A stretch of 57,109 bases of DNA from Streptomyces amritsarensis (GTDB lineage Bacteria > Actinomycetota > Actinomycetes > Streptomycetales > Streptomycetaceae), in assembly GCF_001953875.1 (NCBI RefSeq), contig NZ_MQUR01000044.1:1-57109 (forward strand). The letters run 5' to 3'. How positions within the stretch are numbered: position 1 is the first letter of the stretch; each line of letters opens with the position of its first letter. The notes beneath the pieces were generated by a model. That model saw only the letters and a list, made by a program, of their open reading frames with translations. It did not search any database and had not been told where the DNA came from. Positions 33,543 through 42,451 of the stretch are shown here, piece after piece. Made by a program: the position numbers and the translations under genes.

Positions 33543-33779
33543 GAGCACAGCCTGTGCCCTCAGCCCCATCACCGCATGAGTACGTGTACTCACCTTCCCG
33601 GGGCGGCTATATGCCCCTCGACGCCGTGGGGACTGGAACCGGCGGGCCCCTTCCGGTGCTTCTCGCCCACCCCCCGCCCGCACCTGACGCTCGGCAGCCC
33701 GTGCCTGCGACAGCGACGGCACGCACGGGGTGGGAAGGAGCTGGGGCTCCACCGGACCTCGACCCCGTCGCGTTCGGTG

Positions 33780-34175
33780 AATGAGTCCCTCGGCGCATGG
33801 GTCGGCTCCGCCGGCGAACTCGCCAGCGCGCTGAACGCCGTGGTCCTGGACCGCACCGGCAAGGACGGGGAACACCCGCCAAGGTCACCGGGATCGACGC
33901 GGCGCGGCCCTGGACCGCGTCGGTACCCGCGCCCGGGAGACCGGCGTACGATGCCGACCTCGCCCTGATCACGGGCGAGTGCGCGGACCTCGCGCCTCCG
34001 GTACTCACCGGCCCCACCTTCGCCCGTCCTGCGCGCCTGTCTGAGGGGCGTCGATGCCGTACCGGCCGCGCGGGGCGTGCTCCAGCAGGCCGAGGACGCC
34101 AGGGACCGGGGCTTCGCCATGCCGCCGGCGTGCTGCTGTCGCAGCTTCGGACCCTCCGTCGACCTCGGTATCCCC
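33780..34175 (+). pseudogene. Possible frameshifted gene remnant
   Basis: A protein-like sequence can be read only by changing frame twice: ESLGAWVGSAGELASALNAVVLDRTGKD, then AKVTGIDAARPW...YDADLALITGECADLAPPVLTGPTFAR, then VLRACLRGVDAVPAARGVLQQAEDARDRGFAMPP. No intact frame covers it and I recognise no family. It may be a decayed gene, or chance reading in GC-rich DNA. Confidence 0.3.
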
Positions 34176-34199
34176 GGCCCGCCCCCGGCCGCCAGTGCC

Positions 34200-34850
34200 T
34201 CAGGCGGCGAACGGGTTGACGTGACCGGGCAACTGCTGCCCGGGGCGCAGGAAGCGCCGGCCTCCCTGTCCGTCGCGCACCGCGAGGAACCCGGCGGCCG
34301 TCAGCCGCCGTGCGATCATCCTGCGGCGGATCTCGCCCACCTTGAACGCCACGGTGAAGAGCACCGCGACCGCCCCGCCGGAGGCGACCGCCTCGACCGG
34401 CGACCTGTCGATGAACAGGATGACGGTCAGGACCGCGCAGGCGAGGTAGCCCTTAACCTTCTGGCCCCGGTTCGCGATGTACAGGGCCATGACGTCGAAG
34501 GAGATGAGGTCCTTCAACACCTCCACGGCACCGACCGCTTCGGGGACCGGCTTCAGTGAACCCTGCTCCAGCCCCGGTACCGTCCCGCCGTTGCCCGCCT
34601 GCGGATGGGCGGTGATGGTGGCCGCCTCGCGGACGCGCGCCTCGGGCCGCGGGTCCCGGTACATCCGGACCTGGACGAGCGAGTTCCTGAACCCGGTCCG
34701 GTAGGCCACGCCGTACGTGTAGCCGTACTGCTCCGCCACGTGTGCCAGGGCGGCCGCCTTCGGCGCTGAGCCCTGGGGAGCGATCTCGACGATGTCCTGC
34801 TGACGGGCGATCTGCTGGAGCATCCCTGCTATGTGACGTTCTACGGACAT
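34200..34850 (-). CDS. Two-helix membrane protein, unknown
   Basis: A 216-residue protein. The N-terminal half is soluble (ERHIAGMLQQIARQQDIVEIAP, YGYTYGVAYRTGFRNSLVQVRMYRD). Residues about 130-175 contain two hydrophobic helices (GYLACAVLTVILFI and AVASGGAVAVLFTVAFKV). A basic C-terminal part follows. Not recognised. The ATG at 34850 has GGGGAACAGG immediately before. It is followed on the same strand side by the open gap to the APC permease. Confidence 0.65.
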   Translation of the reverse strand: MSVERHIAGMLQQIARQQDIVEIAPQGSAPKAAALAHVAEQYGYTYGVAYRTGFRNSLVQVRMYRDPRPEARVREAATITAHPQAGNGGTVPGLEQGSLKPVPEAVGAVEVLKDLISFDVMALYIANRGQKVKGYLACAVLTVILFIDRSPVEAVASGGAVAVLFTVAFKVGEIRRRMIARRLTAAGFLAVRDGQGGRRFLRPGQQLPGHVNPFAA

Positions 34851-35005
34851 CCTGTTCCCCGCCCCTGGCCCCCGCGCCCGGGGCCAACTGGCGCACAGCC
34901 TAGCCCGCCGACGGGTGCACGCAGGGCGCCGTCCCCTACCGAGCCGCAGGGTGAAGAAGGGGCGTTCGGCGGCGTGCACCGGCGGCGGCGCACGGCTGAA
35001 GGAGG

Positions 35006-36997
35006 TCAGCCTCCGACGTGGATGCCGGGGCGGCGTGCGGGGTCGGGTTCGTGGCTGCGGATGATCTCGCGGGTAACCGGAGCGGTGTCGCCGCGTCCCA
35101 GGAGGAAGTAGCGGACCATGTGCACGAGCGGGCTGCCCTCGGCCCAGGCGAAGTGGCAGTGCGGCTGGACGCCGGTGGCATCCCGCAGGGCCAGCAGGAC
35201 GGCGGCGATGGCGTTCGGTGCGGCGGGCGCGGCTGCGCGGAGGATCCGGTGGCCGTCGACCTCGACTCCGTGGACGGTGAGGGTGTCACTGAAGTCCGAG
35301 GGGTCGACCACGTCGATCTCGAGGAAGATGACGTCGGCGCGGCCGGGGACCGGGTTGACGCCGCGTTGCTCGCGTTCCTTGTCGCGGTACTCGGCGACGT
35401 CGCCGGCCTGTCGGCGGTTGGCGATGATGTTGATCGCGTTGTCGTGGGCGAGGGTGTCGTCGATGAACCGGCGGGCGCCGGCGTCGAAGACGATGCGGTC
35501 GGCGCGCAGTTCGGTGGTGCGGGAGACGCGGGAGATCAGCGACACGACGATGATGCCCGCGATGAAGAACGCGGAGATGACGATGCCGTCGGGCTTGTCG
35601 ATGATGTTGGCGATCAGGGCGTAGAGCAGGACCGCGGTGAGCAGGGCGAAGCCGATGGCCGTGGCCCGGCGGCGGCGGCGCGCGACGGAGACGGTGACGG
35701 CGAAGGCGCCGGAGACCATCATGGCGAGGATGCCGGTGGCGTAGGCGCCGGCCTGCTCGTCGACGTCGGCGTCGAAGGCGATCGTGATGAGGATGCACAG
35801 GAGTGTGTAGACGATCACGACCGGTCGGACGGCGCGTCCCCACTCGGGGGCCATGCCGTAGTCCGGCAGATAGCGGGGCACGATGTTGACCAGGCCCGCC
35901 ATGGCGGAGGCTCCGGCGAACCACAGGATCAGGATGGTGCTGATGTCGTAGACGGTGCCGAACGCCTCGCCGACCTGCTCGTGGGCCAGCCACGCCAGGG
36001 CACGGCCGTTCGCGGCGCCACCCGGTTCGAACAACTCGTGCGGGATGAGCAGGGTGGTGACGAAACTCGCGGACAGCAGGTAGACGCTCATGACGAGTGC
36101 GGCGGTGGTCAGCAGCCTCCGGGTGTTGCGGATCCGCGACCGCAGCCGCTGCTCGGCATCGGCGCCCTCCGCGGCGACGAGCGGCATCATGCTCACGCCG
36201 GTCTCGAAGCCCGACAGGCCGAGCACCAGCAGCGGGAAGGCGAGCAGCGCCGGGCCCATGAGGTCGCCGAAGCCGCCTCCGCCTGCCACGAGGGCATCGG
36301 TCCACGCCGACCAGGCCCCGGGAGTGGTGAACACGTGGACCAGCCCGACACCGATGACGATCGCGTTCAGCGCGAGGAAGACCGCCACCAGAGGGATGGC
36401 CACGCTGACCGCCTCGCTGAACCCCAGCAGGAACACTCCGCCGAGTACGAGCAGCAGCACTACCGTCAGGGCAACCTCATGGCCGTGCAGGGCCGCGGGG
36501 AAGAAAGGATTCTCCACGACGTGCACGGACGCGTCCGCGGTGGACAGCGTGATGGTGATGATCCACGAGGTGGCCACGAAGCCGAGCAGGACCAGCACGA
36601 ACAGCTTGCCCCACCAGAAGGGCAGCAGGTCCTCCAGCATCGCCACCGACCCGGCGCCGTGCGGGCTCTCCTTCGCGACCCGCCGGTACATCGGCAGCAT
36701 TCCCAACAGCGTCAACGCCACGATCAGCAGCGTCGCCAGCGGTGAGACCGCCCCCGCGGCGAGAGCGGCGATCGCGGGTACGTAGGCCAGGCTGGAGAAG
36801 TAGTCGACACCGGTCAGGCACATCACCTTCCACCACGGGTGCGGCTGGGCATGCCCCTCGTCGGCCGCCGGCCCCACGGGCTGCACCTGGTGCCGCAGCA
36901 TCCACTGCCCGAACCCGCCCGACGGCTGGGGCCGAAGGGCAGGGCTGTCCACCACCTCGGGCATACCCGTGTGATCCGCGTCCCTCATGTCCCCCAT
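35006..36997 (-). CDS. APC-family amino acid/cation permease
   Basis: A ~663-residue transporter. After a hydrophilic N-terminus, WWKVMCLTGVDYFSSLAYVPAIAALAAGAVSPLATLLIVALTLLG begins a 12-helix APC fold, with MYRRVAKESPHGAGSVAMLEDLLPFWWGK as the usual first cytosolic loop. The last ~150 residues are cytosolic (ADRIVFDAGARRFIDDTLAHDNAINIIANRR...), as in a large clade of actinobacterial APC permeases of unknown substrate. Start at 36997 is preferred because GGAG lies six bases upstream; a GTG at 37018 is the alternative. Confidence 0.85.
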   Translation of the reverse strand: MGDMRDADHTGMPEVVDSPALRPQPSGGFGQWMLRHQVQPVGPAADEGHAQPHPWWKVMCLTGVDYFSSLAYVPAIAALAAGAVSPLATLLIVALTLLGMLPMYRRVAKESPHGAGSVAMLEDLLPFWWGKLFVLVLLGFVATSWIITITLSTADASVHVVENPFFPAALHGHEVALTVVLLLVLGGVFLLGFSEAVSVAIPLVAVFLALNAIVIGVGLVHVFTTPGAWSAWTDALVAGGGGFGDLMGPALLAFPLLVLGLSGFETGVSMMPLVAAEGADAEQRLRSRIRNTRRLLTTAALVMSVYLLSASFVTTLLIPHELFEPGGAANGRALAWLAHEQVGEAFGTVYDISTILILWFAGASAMAGLVNIVPRYLPDYGMAPEWGRAVRPVVIVYTLLCILITIAFDADVDEQAGAYATGILAMMVSGAFAVTVSVARRRRRATAIGFALLTAVLLYALIANIIDKPDGIVISAFFIAGIIVVSLISRVSRTTELRADRIVFDAGARRFIDDTLAHDNAINIIANRRQAGDVAEYRDKEREQRGVNPVPGRADVIFLEIDVVDPSDFSDTLTVHGVEVDGHRILRAAAPAAPNAIAAVLLALRDATGVQPHCHFAWAEGSPLVHMVRYFLLGRGDTAPVTREIIRSHEPDPARRPGIHVGG

Positions 36998-37793
36998 CAA
37001 CCTCTCCGGCCTGCTCACACATCACGGCCACCAGCGCGGCGGCCTCACGGCGATCATCGAGTATGGGCCAGACGCCGACGCGGACCCGCACCGGACGCAG
37101 CAGCCGCCCTCACCCCTCTGCGCCCGTGCCCGGCGGCCCACCCACCGCCCCCGGCCGCCCACCCCGGCCTGAACAGGCCGCGCGGCAAAGGGAAAAGCGC
37201 TGTTCAACGCCATGCCGTTGCCCCCGTGCCCGCACCTGCCCGGAGGGGACCACAGCGCCTCCCACGGCCTCCCCGGCCGCGAAATCCATACGGATCCCTA
37301 ACGCCGCCCCAGGGCGGACGGAACTCCCCGCGCAGGGCCACGACCCGCTGCCCGGCCAGGACCCGCTGCCCTGCCCGGATGACCCGCTGCCCGGCCTGCC
37401 CGGCCTGAGATCTTCCGCGAGGTGGTGGAACAGACGACCGCCACCCACTCGATGCGACCCTGCTCGCCGACGTTCCGCCGATACTCCATCGGGGTGGATT
37501 CCGGGGCCTGCTGTTGCGATCAGCAGGGGGCGAGCGGACCGTTGCCACCGGTCAGAGCCCGGATGAGTCCGGATCGGGTCCTCGACGAGGACGAGGTCCA
37601 ACTCGGCCCGCCGGCGAGGCTCGAAGCGCCCGCGGCGGCGAGCCCACCGGAGATACGGGAGCGCCGGCGCGACACCGCCGCCGGTGCCGCGGCCCGGGCT
37701 CGCCCGCAGGAACCGGTCCCTCCTTGTGTGCATGCGACGGTCTGGCGGGGAAGGCGCACCGGGGACCTGTACACCCGAGGAGGGACGGACACC
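36998..37793. other. Divergent intergenic region, repeat-bearing
   Basis: Nearly 800 bp between the APC permease (minus) and ndh (plus), with no gene-like frame. A C-terminal-fragment-like reading (MEYRRNVGEQGRIEWVAVV) on the minus strand near 37425-37500 matches nothing I know. It also holds the GACCCGCTGCCC repeats listed separately. Promoters of both genes must lie here. Confidence 0.4.
37342..37396. repeat. Three imperfect 16-bp repeats
   Basis: GACCCGCTGCCCGGCC at 37342-37357, GACCCGCTGCCCTGCC at 37360-37375, and GACCCGCTGCCCGGCC at 37381-37396. They are spaced 18 and 21 bp apart, about two helical turns, in the ndh/permease intergenic region. They may bind a regulator, or be simple GC repeats. 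Confidence 0.6.
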
Positions 37794-39164
37794 ATGGCGC
37801 GACCGAGGATCGTGGTCGTCGGCGCAGGCTTCGCCGGCGTCGCCTGCGTACGCCGCCTGGAGCGGACGCTGTCACCGGGGGAGGCGGAGATCATGCTGGT
37901 CACTCCGTTCTCCTACCAGCTCTACCTGCCCCTGCTGCCACAGGTGGCCTCCGGGGTGCTGACCCCCCAGTCCGTGGCCGTGTCGCTGCGCCGCAGCCGC
38001 CGCCACCGGACCAGGATCGTGCCCGGCGGGGCCGTGGGCGTCGACACCCGGGCCAAGGTCTGCGTCATCCGGAAGATCACCGGGGAACTCGTGGACCAGC
38101 CGTACGACCATCTGGTGCTCGCACCAGGAAGCGTGACCCGCACCTTCGACATCCCCGGCCTGGCCGAGCACGGGCGCGGCATGAAGACGCTGGCCGAAGC
38201 GGCCTACCTGCGCGACCACGTGATCGCCCAGCTCGACCTGGCCGATGCCGCCGCACCGGGTTCGCCGGAGCGGGCCTCGCGGCTGGGCTTCGTCGTGGTG
38301 GGCGGCGGCTACGCGGGCACCGAGACCGCCGCGTCCCTGGAGCGGCTCACCGCCAACGCCGTCGGCCGCTACCCGCGCCTGGACCGGCGCGAGATCAGCT
38401 GGCACCTCGTCGACGTGGCCCCGAAACTGATGCCCGAGCTCGGCGACCGGCTGGGCCGGGCCGCCCTCGACGTGCTGCGCCGCCGCGGCATCGAGGTCTC
38501 CCTCGGCGTCTCCGTCGCCAAGGCGGGCCCGGAGGACGTCACCCTCACCGACGGGCGGGTACTGCCCTGCCGCACCCTTGTCTGGACGGCCGGCGTCGCC
38601 GCGAGCCCGCTCGTCGCCACGCTGGGCGCGGAAACCGCCAAGAGCGGCAGGCTCGTCGTCGCCGCGGACCTGCGGGTGCCGTCGGCGGACGGCGTGTTCG
38701 CGCTCGGTGACGCGGCCGCCGTGCCCGACCTCGCCGGCGACGCGGACGGCGCGGTGTGCCCGCCCACCGCGCAGCACGCCGAGCGCCAGGGCAAAGTCGC
38801 CGCCGACAACGTCGTGGCCGCGCTGCGGGGCACGCCGCTGCGTTCGTACGCCCACAAGGACCTCGGACTGGTGGTGGACCTCGGCGGCCGCGACGGTGTC
38901 TCCCGGCCGCTCGGCATCGGCCTGCGCGGCATGCCGGCGCAGGCCGTGGCCCGCGGCTACCACTGGGCGGCGTTGCGCACGGGCGCCGCCAAGACCCGGG
39001 TGCTGACGAACTGGCTCCTGAACGCCGTGGCCGGCGACGACTTCGTCCGTACCGGCTTCCAGACGTACAAGCCGGGGACGCTGAGGGATTTCGAGTACAC
39101 GGACCAGTACCTCACCCCGGAGGAGGTACGGGCCCGCACGGCGGCCGCCGCCGGACGAAACTGA
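37794..39164 (+). CDS. ndh: Type II NADH dehydrogenase
   Basis: A 456-residue NDH-2-type flavoprotein that passes electrons from NADH to quinone without proton pumping at the inner face of the membrane. RIVVVGAGFAGVACVRRLER is the FAD site, LGFVVVGGGYAGTETAASLERL the NADH site, and VFALGDAAAVPDLAGDADGAVCPPTAQHAERQGKVAADNV the second FAD contact. AGGAGG lies nine bases before the ATG at 37794; the frame is open upstream but non-coding in character. Quinone-interacting residues could not be checked, so a related NAD(P)/FAD oxidoreductase remains possible. Confidence 0.85.
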   Translation: MARPRIVVVGAGFAGVACVRRLERTLSPGEAEIMLVTPFSYQLYLPLLPQVASGVLTPQSVAVSLRRSRRHRTRIVPGGAVGVDTRAKVCVIRKITGELVDQPYDHLVLAPGSVTRTFDIPGLAEHGRGMKTLAEAAYLRDHVIAQLDLADAAAPGSPERASRLGFVVVGGGYAGTETAASLERLTANAVGRYPRLDRREISWHLVDVAPKLMPELGDRLGRAALDVLRRRGIEVSLGVSVAKAGPEDVTLTDGRVLPCRTLVWTAGVAASPLVATLGAETAKSGRLVVAADLRVPSADGVFALGDAAAVPDLAGDADGAVCPPTAQHAERQGKVAADNVVAALRGTPLRSYAHKDLGLVVDLGGRDGVSRPLGIGLRGMPAQAVARGYHWAALRTGAAKTRVLTNWLLNAVAGDDFVRTGFQTYKPGTLRDFEYTDQYLTPEEVRARTAAAAGRN

Positions 39165-39259
39165 CGTACGCGGGGCGTGATCCCGTTGCCGCCCGGACCC
39201 GCTGCCGCCGGATGCCCGTCGCCGCGGCTCACAAGAGGGGCGCAGGAGCATGGCGCCGC

Positions 39260-39610
39260 GTGTGCGTGCGTGACACCCTGGTGACCGTGATCATCAGGGT
39301 GAGTGAGGCACACGTACGTCCTGAACGGTTCGACGCGTTCCGCGACATGATCGTCTCAGCGGTGCGGGAGTTCCCAGCGCGCTATCCGGGGCTCGTGGAC
39401 CACGAAGTGCTGCTCGCGCCGCCGGACTCGCTGCTCTACGTCAGCCGCTGGCGCAGCGAGGAGGACCTGGCCGACTACGCCGGCGAGCACTGGCGCAGCC
39501 GGCCCGTGGTCCTGCCGGGCGAGGACGAGTACCTCGTGGCGCCGCTTCAAGTACGGCACTTCACGCTCGGGTCCCTGGGCCCGGTGAACGCACCCCGATC
39601 GGACCGATAG
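39260..39610 (+). CDS. ABM-domain (antibiotic biosynthesis monooxygenase) protein
   Basis: About 116 residues. The ABM fold reads VTVIIRVSEAHVRPERFDAFRDMIVSAVREFPARYPGLVDHEVLLAPPDSLLYVSRWRSEEDLADYAGEHWR. This dimeric alpha/beta-barrel is used by quinone-forming monooxygenases and haem-degrading enzymes. Start is uncertain among GTGs at 39260, 39266, 39281 and 39287; GGAG lies 11 bases before the first. It follows ndh by 95 bp. Confidence 0.75.
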   Translation: MCVRDTLVTVIIRVSEAHVRPERFDAFRDMIVSAVREFPARYPGLVDHEVLLAPPDSLLYVSRWRSEEDLADYAGEHWRSRPVVLPGEDEYLVAPLQVRHFTLGSLGPVNAPRSDR

Positions 39611-39694
39611 CCAGGGGTGAGGCTGCCTCCGGACGAGACGGACCGGGGGAGGGCGGGCCGGCACCCCCGCTCGGGGGCTCGGCGTATCCCGTAT

Positions 39695-40106
39695 CTACAC
39701 GCTCGGGGACGGAGCCGGTGCCACCCGGGCAGCCGGGAAGCAGGCCCACAGCGCGACGCCGATGAAGACCACCTGCTCGGGAATCCGGAACCACAGCGGT
39801 GTCGCCGGTTCGCCGCCCAACGGGATGTGCTCGACGGCCGGGTGGCCTCCCGGATCAGTCCGGCGGCGCCGAGGAGTTCCAGGACGCCCGTCGCGTAGAC
39901 CGCGAGACGGGGGAACGGCACGAACGGCGGGACCATCGCGGCCAGGTCGTCGTGGCCGGGCATGGGGCCGAGGTCGGACGGGACGAAATGGGCGCCCGCC
40001 GTGAATTCCAGCATGACCGCGAGGTCGCGCACCGTCCGACGCCGAAGGCGCCGAGCAGCCGGAACAGCACGCTGGGAACGGCGATGAGCATGAGTGTGCC
40101 GAGCAC
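39695..40106 (-). pseudogene. Broken DoxX-like membrane protein gene
   Basis: A DoxX-type protein can be read only across three frames. The start is VLGTLMLIAVPSVLFRLLGAFGV, the middle VRDLAVMLEFTAGAHFVPSDLGPMPGHDDLAAMVPPFVPFPRLAVYATGVLELLGAAGLI, and the end AVEHIPLGGEPATPLWFRIPEQVVFIGVALWACFPAAR then a stop. A membrane helix expected between the second and third parts is missing, so one junction is a deletion and the other a small frameshift. It is next to an equally damaged MerR-like gene. Confidence 0.7.
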
Positions 40107-40194
40107 GAGAAGGGATCCCTTCGGTCGGGTCGCGTTCAGGCCGTGGTGAGCAACCGGCGGTCGCCGCACGCCGTCCGCCACGCCGTACACCTCA

Positions 40195-40640
40195 GGGCAT
40201 GGGCGGGCATGGCGCATTGCCCTTCGGGGCGGGTGGGCGAGCGTCGCGGCGAAGAGCATGTGCACCGGCTCCGGCTCATCCGCACTTTGATCGGGATCCG
40301 CGGCCTGTCGGCCAATGCAACGAAGGAGATCTTGCACGCGATCACCACCGAACAGGACGATCTGCACCAGGTTTTCGGGATCGTGCTCGGCGTACGTCCG
40401 ACCACCCGGGAGGGCGACGCGGGCGGCGCGGGCGCGCAGAGGCCCGAAGGGGAGCCCGGGGCCGATGTGGCGTCGGCATCGGACCCGGACCCGGACCCGG
40501 GCCCGGACCCGGAGCCGGCGGGCTTGGCCGAGGCGCGCATGCTGATCGCCGAGATGGGGTGGGACGTCTCCCCGGCCAACCCGGCGGCGGGTCGGCCGCG
40601 CCCTGAGGTCTGTGCGGCCGCAGCCCCCACCATCGAGCGC
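40195..40640 (+). pseudogene. Truncated MerR-family regulator
   Basis: The C-terminal part of a MerR-type regulator survives: GEEHVHRLRLIRTLIGIRGLSANATKEILHAI, DLHQVFGIVLGVRP, AEARMLIAEMGWDVSPANPAAGR. The N-terminal winged helix that should precede it (YTIGELARxTG... to YG) is absent; the upstream sequence is unrelated. A GGACCC hexamer repeat (40481-40510) encodes DPDPDPGPDPEP in the tail. MerR genes like this usually regulate an adjacent DoxX-like gene; here both are broken. Confidence 0.65.
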
Positions 40641-40670
40641 GGTCCCGTCGGCAGGAGGCCCCGGCCGGCC

Positions 40671-40710
40671 GGGGTCGGCCATGGCGCTGTTCCATGCCAT
40701 GGCCGACCCC
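40671..40710. terminator. Strong hairpin after the SSI gene
   Basis: A perfect 15-bp stem: GGGGTCGGCCATGGC at 40671-40685 and its complement at 40696-40710, loop of 10. It lies 58 bp downstream of the minus-strand SSI stop codon. It could also end plus-strand readthrough from the MerR remnant. Confidence 0.75.
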
Positions 40711-40768
40711 GTGGGACCGGGTGTCCGTGCCCGGCGATCCGCCGGCTCGGGCGGTCGGCTGTGCGGTG

Positions 40769-41200
40769 TCAGAACGCGTACACCGGATTCCCGTTCAGGG
40801 TCGCGGCCATCACGCACGTGTTGGAGAAGGTGTGCTTCCAGGCCACGCGCTTGCCGTGCAGGACGCCGTCCGCGGTGACCGTGACGGGGTCGAAGTGCAT
40901 GGGGCAGGCCTGCGAGGTGTTCGGTGCCGCCAGCAGGCGGTTGAGTTCGCCGTCGGTGGCGTTGAGGGCGTCGCACGCGGCCCTCGGGGCGGGATGGGTG
41001 CCCTCGGCGGTGTAGCCGCAGGTGAGGGTGGACGCGCGCACGACGGTTTCCGCATCCGCGGGCTCGCCGGAACCCTGGATGACGGTGAAGACCATCGCGG
41101 AGGGGCCGTGCACCCCGGCGGGTTGCGCCTGCGCGAGACCCGTGGTGCCTGCAAGGCAGAGAAGACTGAGGGCGGATGTGGCGACGATGTGGTGACGCAT
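40769..41200 (-). CDS. Subtilisin-inhibitor-like (SSI) secreted protein
   Basis: A 143-residue secreted protease inhibitor of the SSI family. A signal peptide spans residues 1-26 (ending AQAQ). The mature part carries the family landmarks: PSAMVFTV, STLTCGYTAEGTHPAPRAACDALN, CPMHFDPVTVTADGVLHGKRVAWKHTFSNTC and the C-terminal YAF. Four cysteines (61, 76, 99, 129) form the two canonical disulfides. The reactive bond is expected at M101-H102, where classical SSI has Met-Val; Met at P1 fits subtilisin-type targets. It acts in the medium on extracellular serine proteases. GAAGG lies before the ATG. Confidence 0.92.
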   Translation of the reverse strand: MRHHIVATSALSLLCLAGTTGLAQAQPAGVHGPSAMVFTVIQGSGEPADAETVVRASTLTCGYTAEGTHPAPRAACDALNATDGELNRLLAAPNTSQACPMHFDPVTVTADGVLHGKRVAWKHTFSNTCVMAATLNGNPVYAF

Positions 41201-41556
41201 GACAAGTTTCGCCTTCGATCCAAAGTTGACTGCGGTTCAGTACCTGTGATCTGACGTGGAACTGAAGACGAGCCTGGCAGGTTCCCAGGAGGGCCGCCAA
41301 TTGGGCGTCGATTTACGGACACATCGTGCGAATAGCGGATCGCTGAGGGGTGTTCGCGCAGCTGGCGAGGTGGGTTCCCGGCTCCGCGCGGCCCAGCCGG
41401 CGGGGTGTTCCGCCCGCCGCGATATGTCCCATTCCTGGTGGCGGCGGTGCGCGGTTCGCCGAACCGGCTCACAGGGTGACGGGATGAAGGCGGTCCCGAG
41501 CCGGGCCCCGAGCCGGCCCGAGCGTCACCGTGGCCCACGAACGGCGTCGACGTCGT
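41201..41556. other. Gap upstream of the SSI gene
   Basis: About 356 bp with no gene-like frame. The first ~60 bp beyond the SSI start are AT-richer and must hold its promoter. No sure boxes were identified. Confidence 0.4.
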
Positions 41557-41997
41557 TCAGGACGCGTCATGGGTGCTGCGACCCGGCCCCGCGGGGTCGC
41601 ACTGTAGTGGTCGGCCGAACGGCAGCGGCAGGTCGACGCGATGCTCGGCAGCCGATCGGTCATCGACGGATCCGTAGCGCAAGACGACATGCGCCGGCCG
41701 GAACGGCAGGTCGTTCAGGATGGGTGCCATAACAGCGAAGAGTGCGTCGGCGTCCGGTCCGTAGGCGTAGAGGACCACCTCGCCGCCTCCGTACTCGTTT
41801 CCGTCGAACTCGCCGACGCCGGCCTGCTCGATCGCCTCGGCCAGCAGGGACTGGGCCTGGCGGACGACCTCCCGTCGGCCTGGCTCGCCGAGGCCGTCAT
41901 CGGCCAGTCGGTAGTGAGCGATGACGGCATGCTCAACGTCGTCCTCTGCTTCGTCCGTGTCGGCCACGCGGGAAACGATCCCATCCTGGACCGACAT
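41557..41997 (-). CDS. Conserved-looking hypothetical protein
   Basis: About 146 residues from the ATG at 41997. It has a regular alpha/beta pattern: DVEHAVIAHYRLADDGLGEPGRREVVRQAQSLLAEAIEQAG, then EYGGGEVVLYAYGPDADALFAVMAPILNDLPFRPAHVVLRYG. I recall similar proteins in other Streptomyces (FDGNEYGGGE...LYAYGPDADALF) but no function. No ribosome site is obvious; the upstream frame is open but poor. It overlaps nothing and lies beside the Imm1-like gene. Confidence 0.65.
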   Translation of the reverse strand: MSVQDGIVSRVADTDEAEDDVEHAVIAHYRLADDGLGEPGRREVVRQAQSLLAEAIEQAGVGEFDGNEYGGGEVVLYAYGPDADALFAVMAPILNDLPFRPAHVVLRYGSVDDRSAAEHRVDLPLPFGRPLQCDPAGPGRSTHDAS

Positions 41998-42070
41998 CTC
42001 GCCGGCCTGGCCCGTCCGGGACGCGCCCTTGAGCCTGTCTCTTGGATCCGTCCGTGAGATCGTCGTGCTC

Positions 42071-42448
42071 ATGACCGAGTCTTGGGTGATCAATGACGAC
42101 AGCCCTGTCCCTGTGTCGTCGGCGGGGGTGGTGGAGGCTCTTCGGTCGAGGATCGACAGCGGGCAGCTTGAGACGTGGCTGACCAGTTCGTCTGGACGGT
42201 TGCTGGCCTTCGTGACGAATGCCGAGCGAGCGATGGTGGTGCTGCTCAAAGGCGAGGGTGATCCCGGCGAGCACGCCGTGGCCCCCGGAACTGCGGGGTC
42301 GAGCGACGGGTTCGTCCTCTCCAACGGGCAGGGCGACGAGTATCAGGATGAGGACACCGTCCCCATCCGTGAGGCATTCAGGCTCGTGGAGCACATCGTT
42401 GGCACGGGCTCTTGGCCTGCGGACGCACGCTGGGTGGTCGATCGCTGA
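42071..42448 (+). CDS. Imm1-like immunity protein (orphan)
   Basis: A 125-residue protein resembling the Imm1 family: LLAFVTNAERAMVVLLKGEGDPGEHA, then GFVLSNGQGDEYQDEDTVPIREAFRLVEHIVGTGSWPADARWVVDR, the diagnostic C-terminal block. Imm1 proteins neutralise polymorphic toxin nuclease or deaminase domains delivered by neighbours. No toxin gene is present; the gene ends directly at a decayed IS element, which may have replaced it. Ribosome site is weak at the ATG. Confidence 0.7.
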   Translation: MTESWVINDDSPVPVSSAGVVEALRSRIDSGQLETWLTSSSGRLLAFVTNAERAMVVLLKGEGDPGEHAVAPGTAGSSDGFVLSNGQGDEYQDEDTVPIREAFRLVEHIVGTGSWPADARWVVDR

Positions 42449-42451
42449 GCG

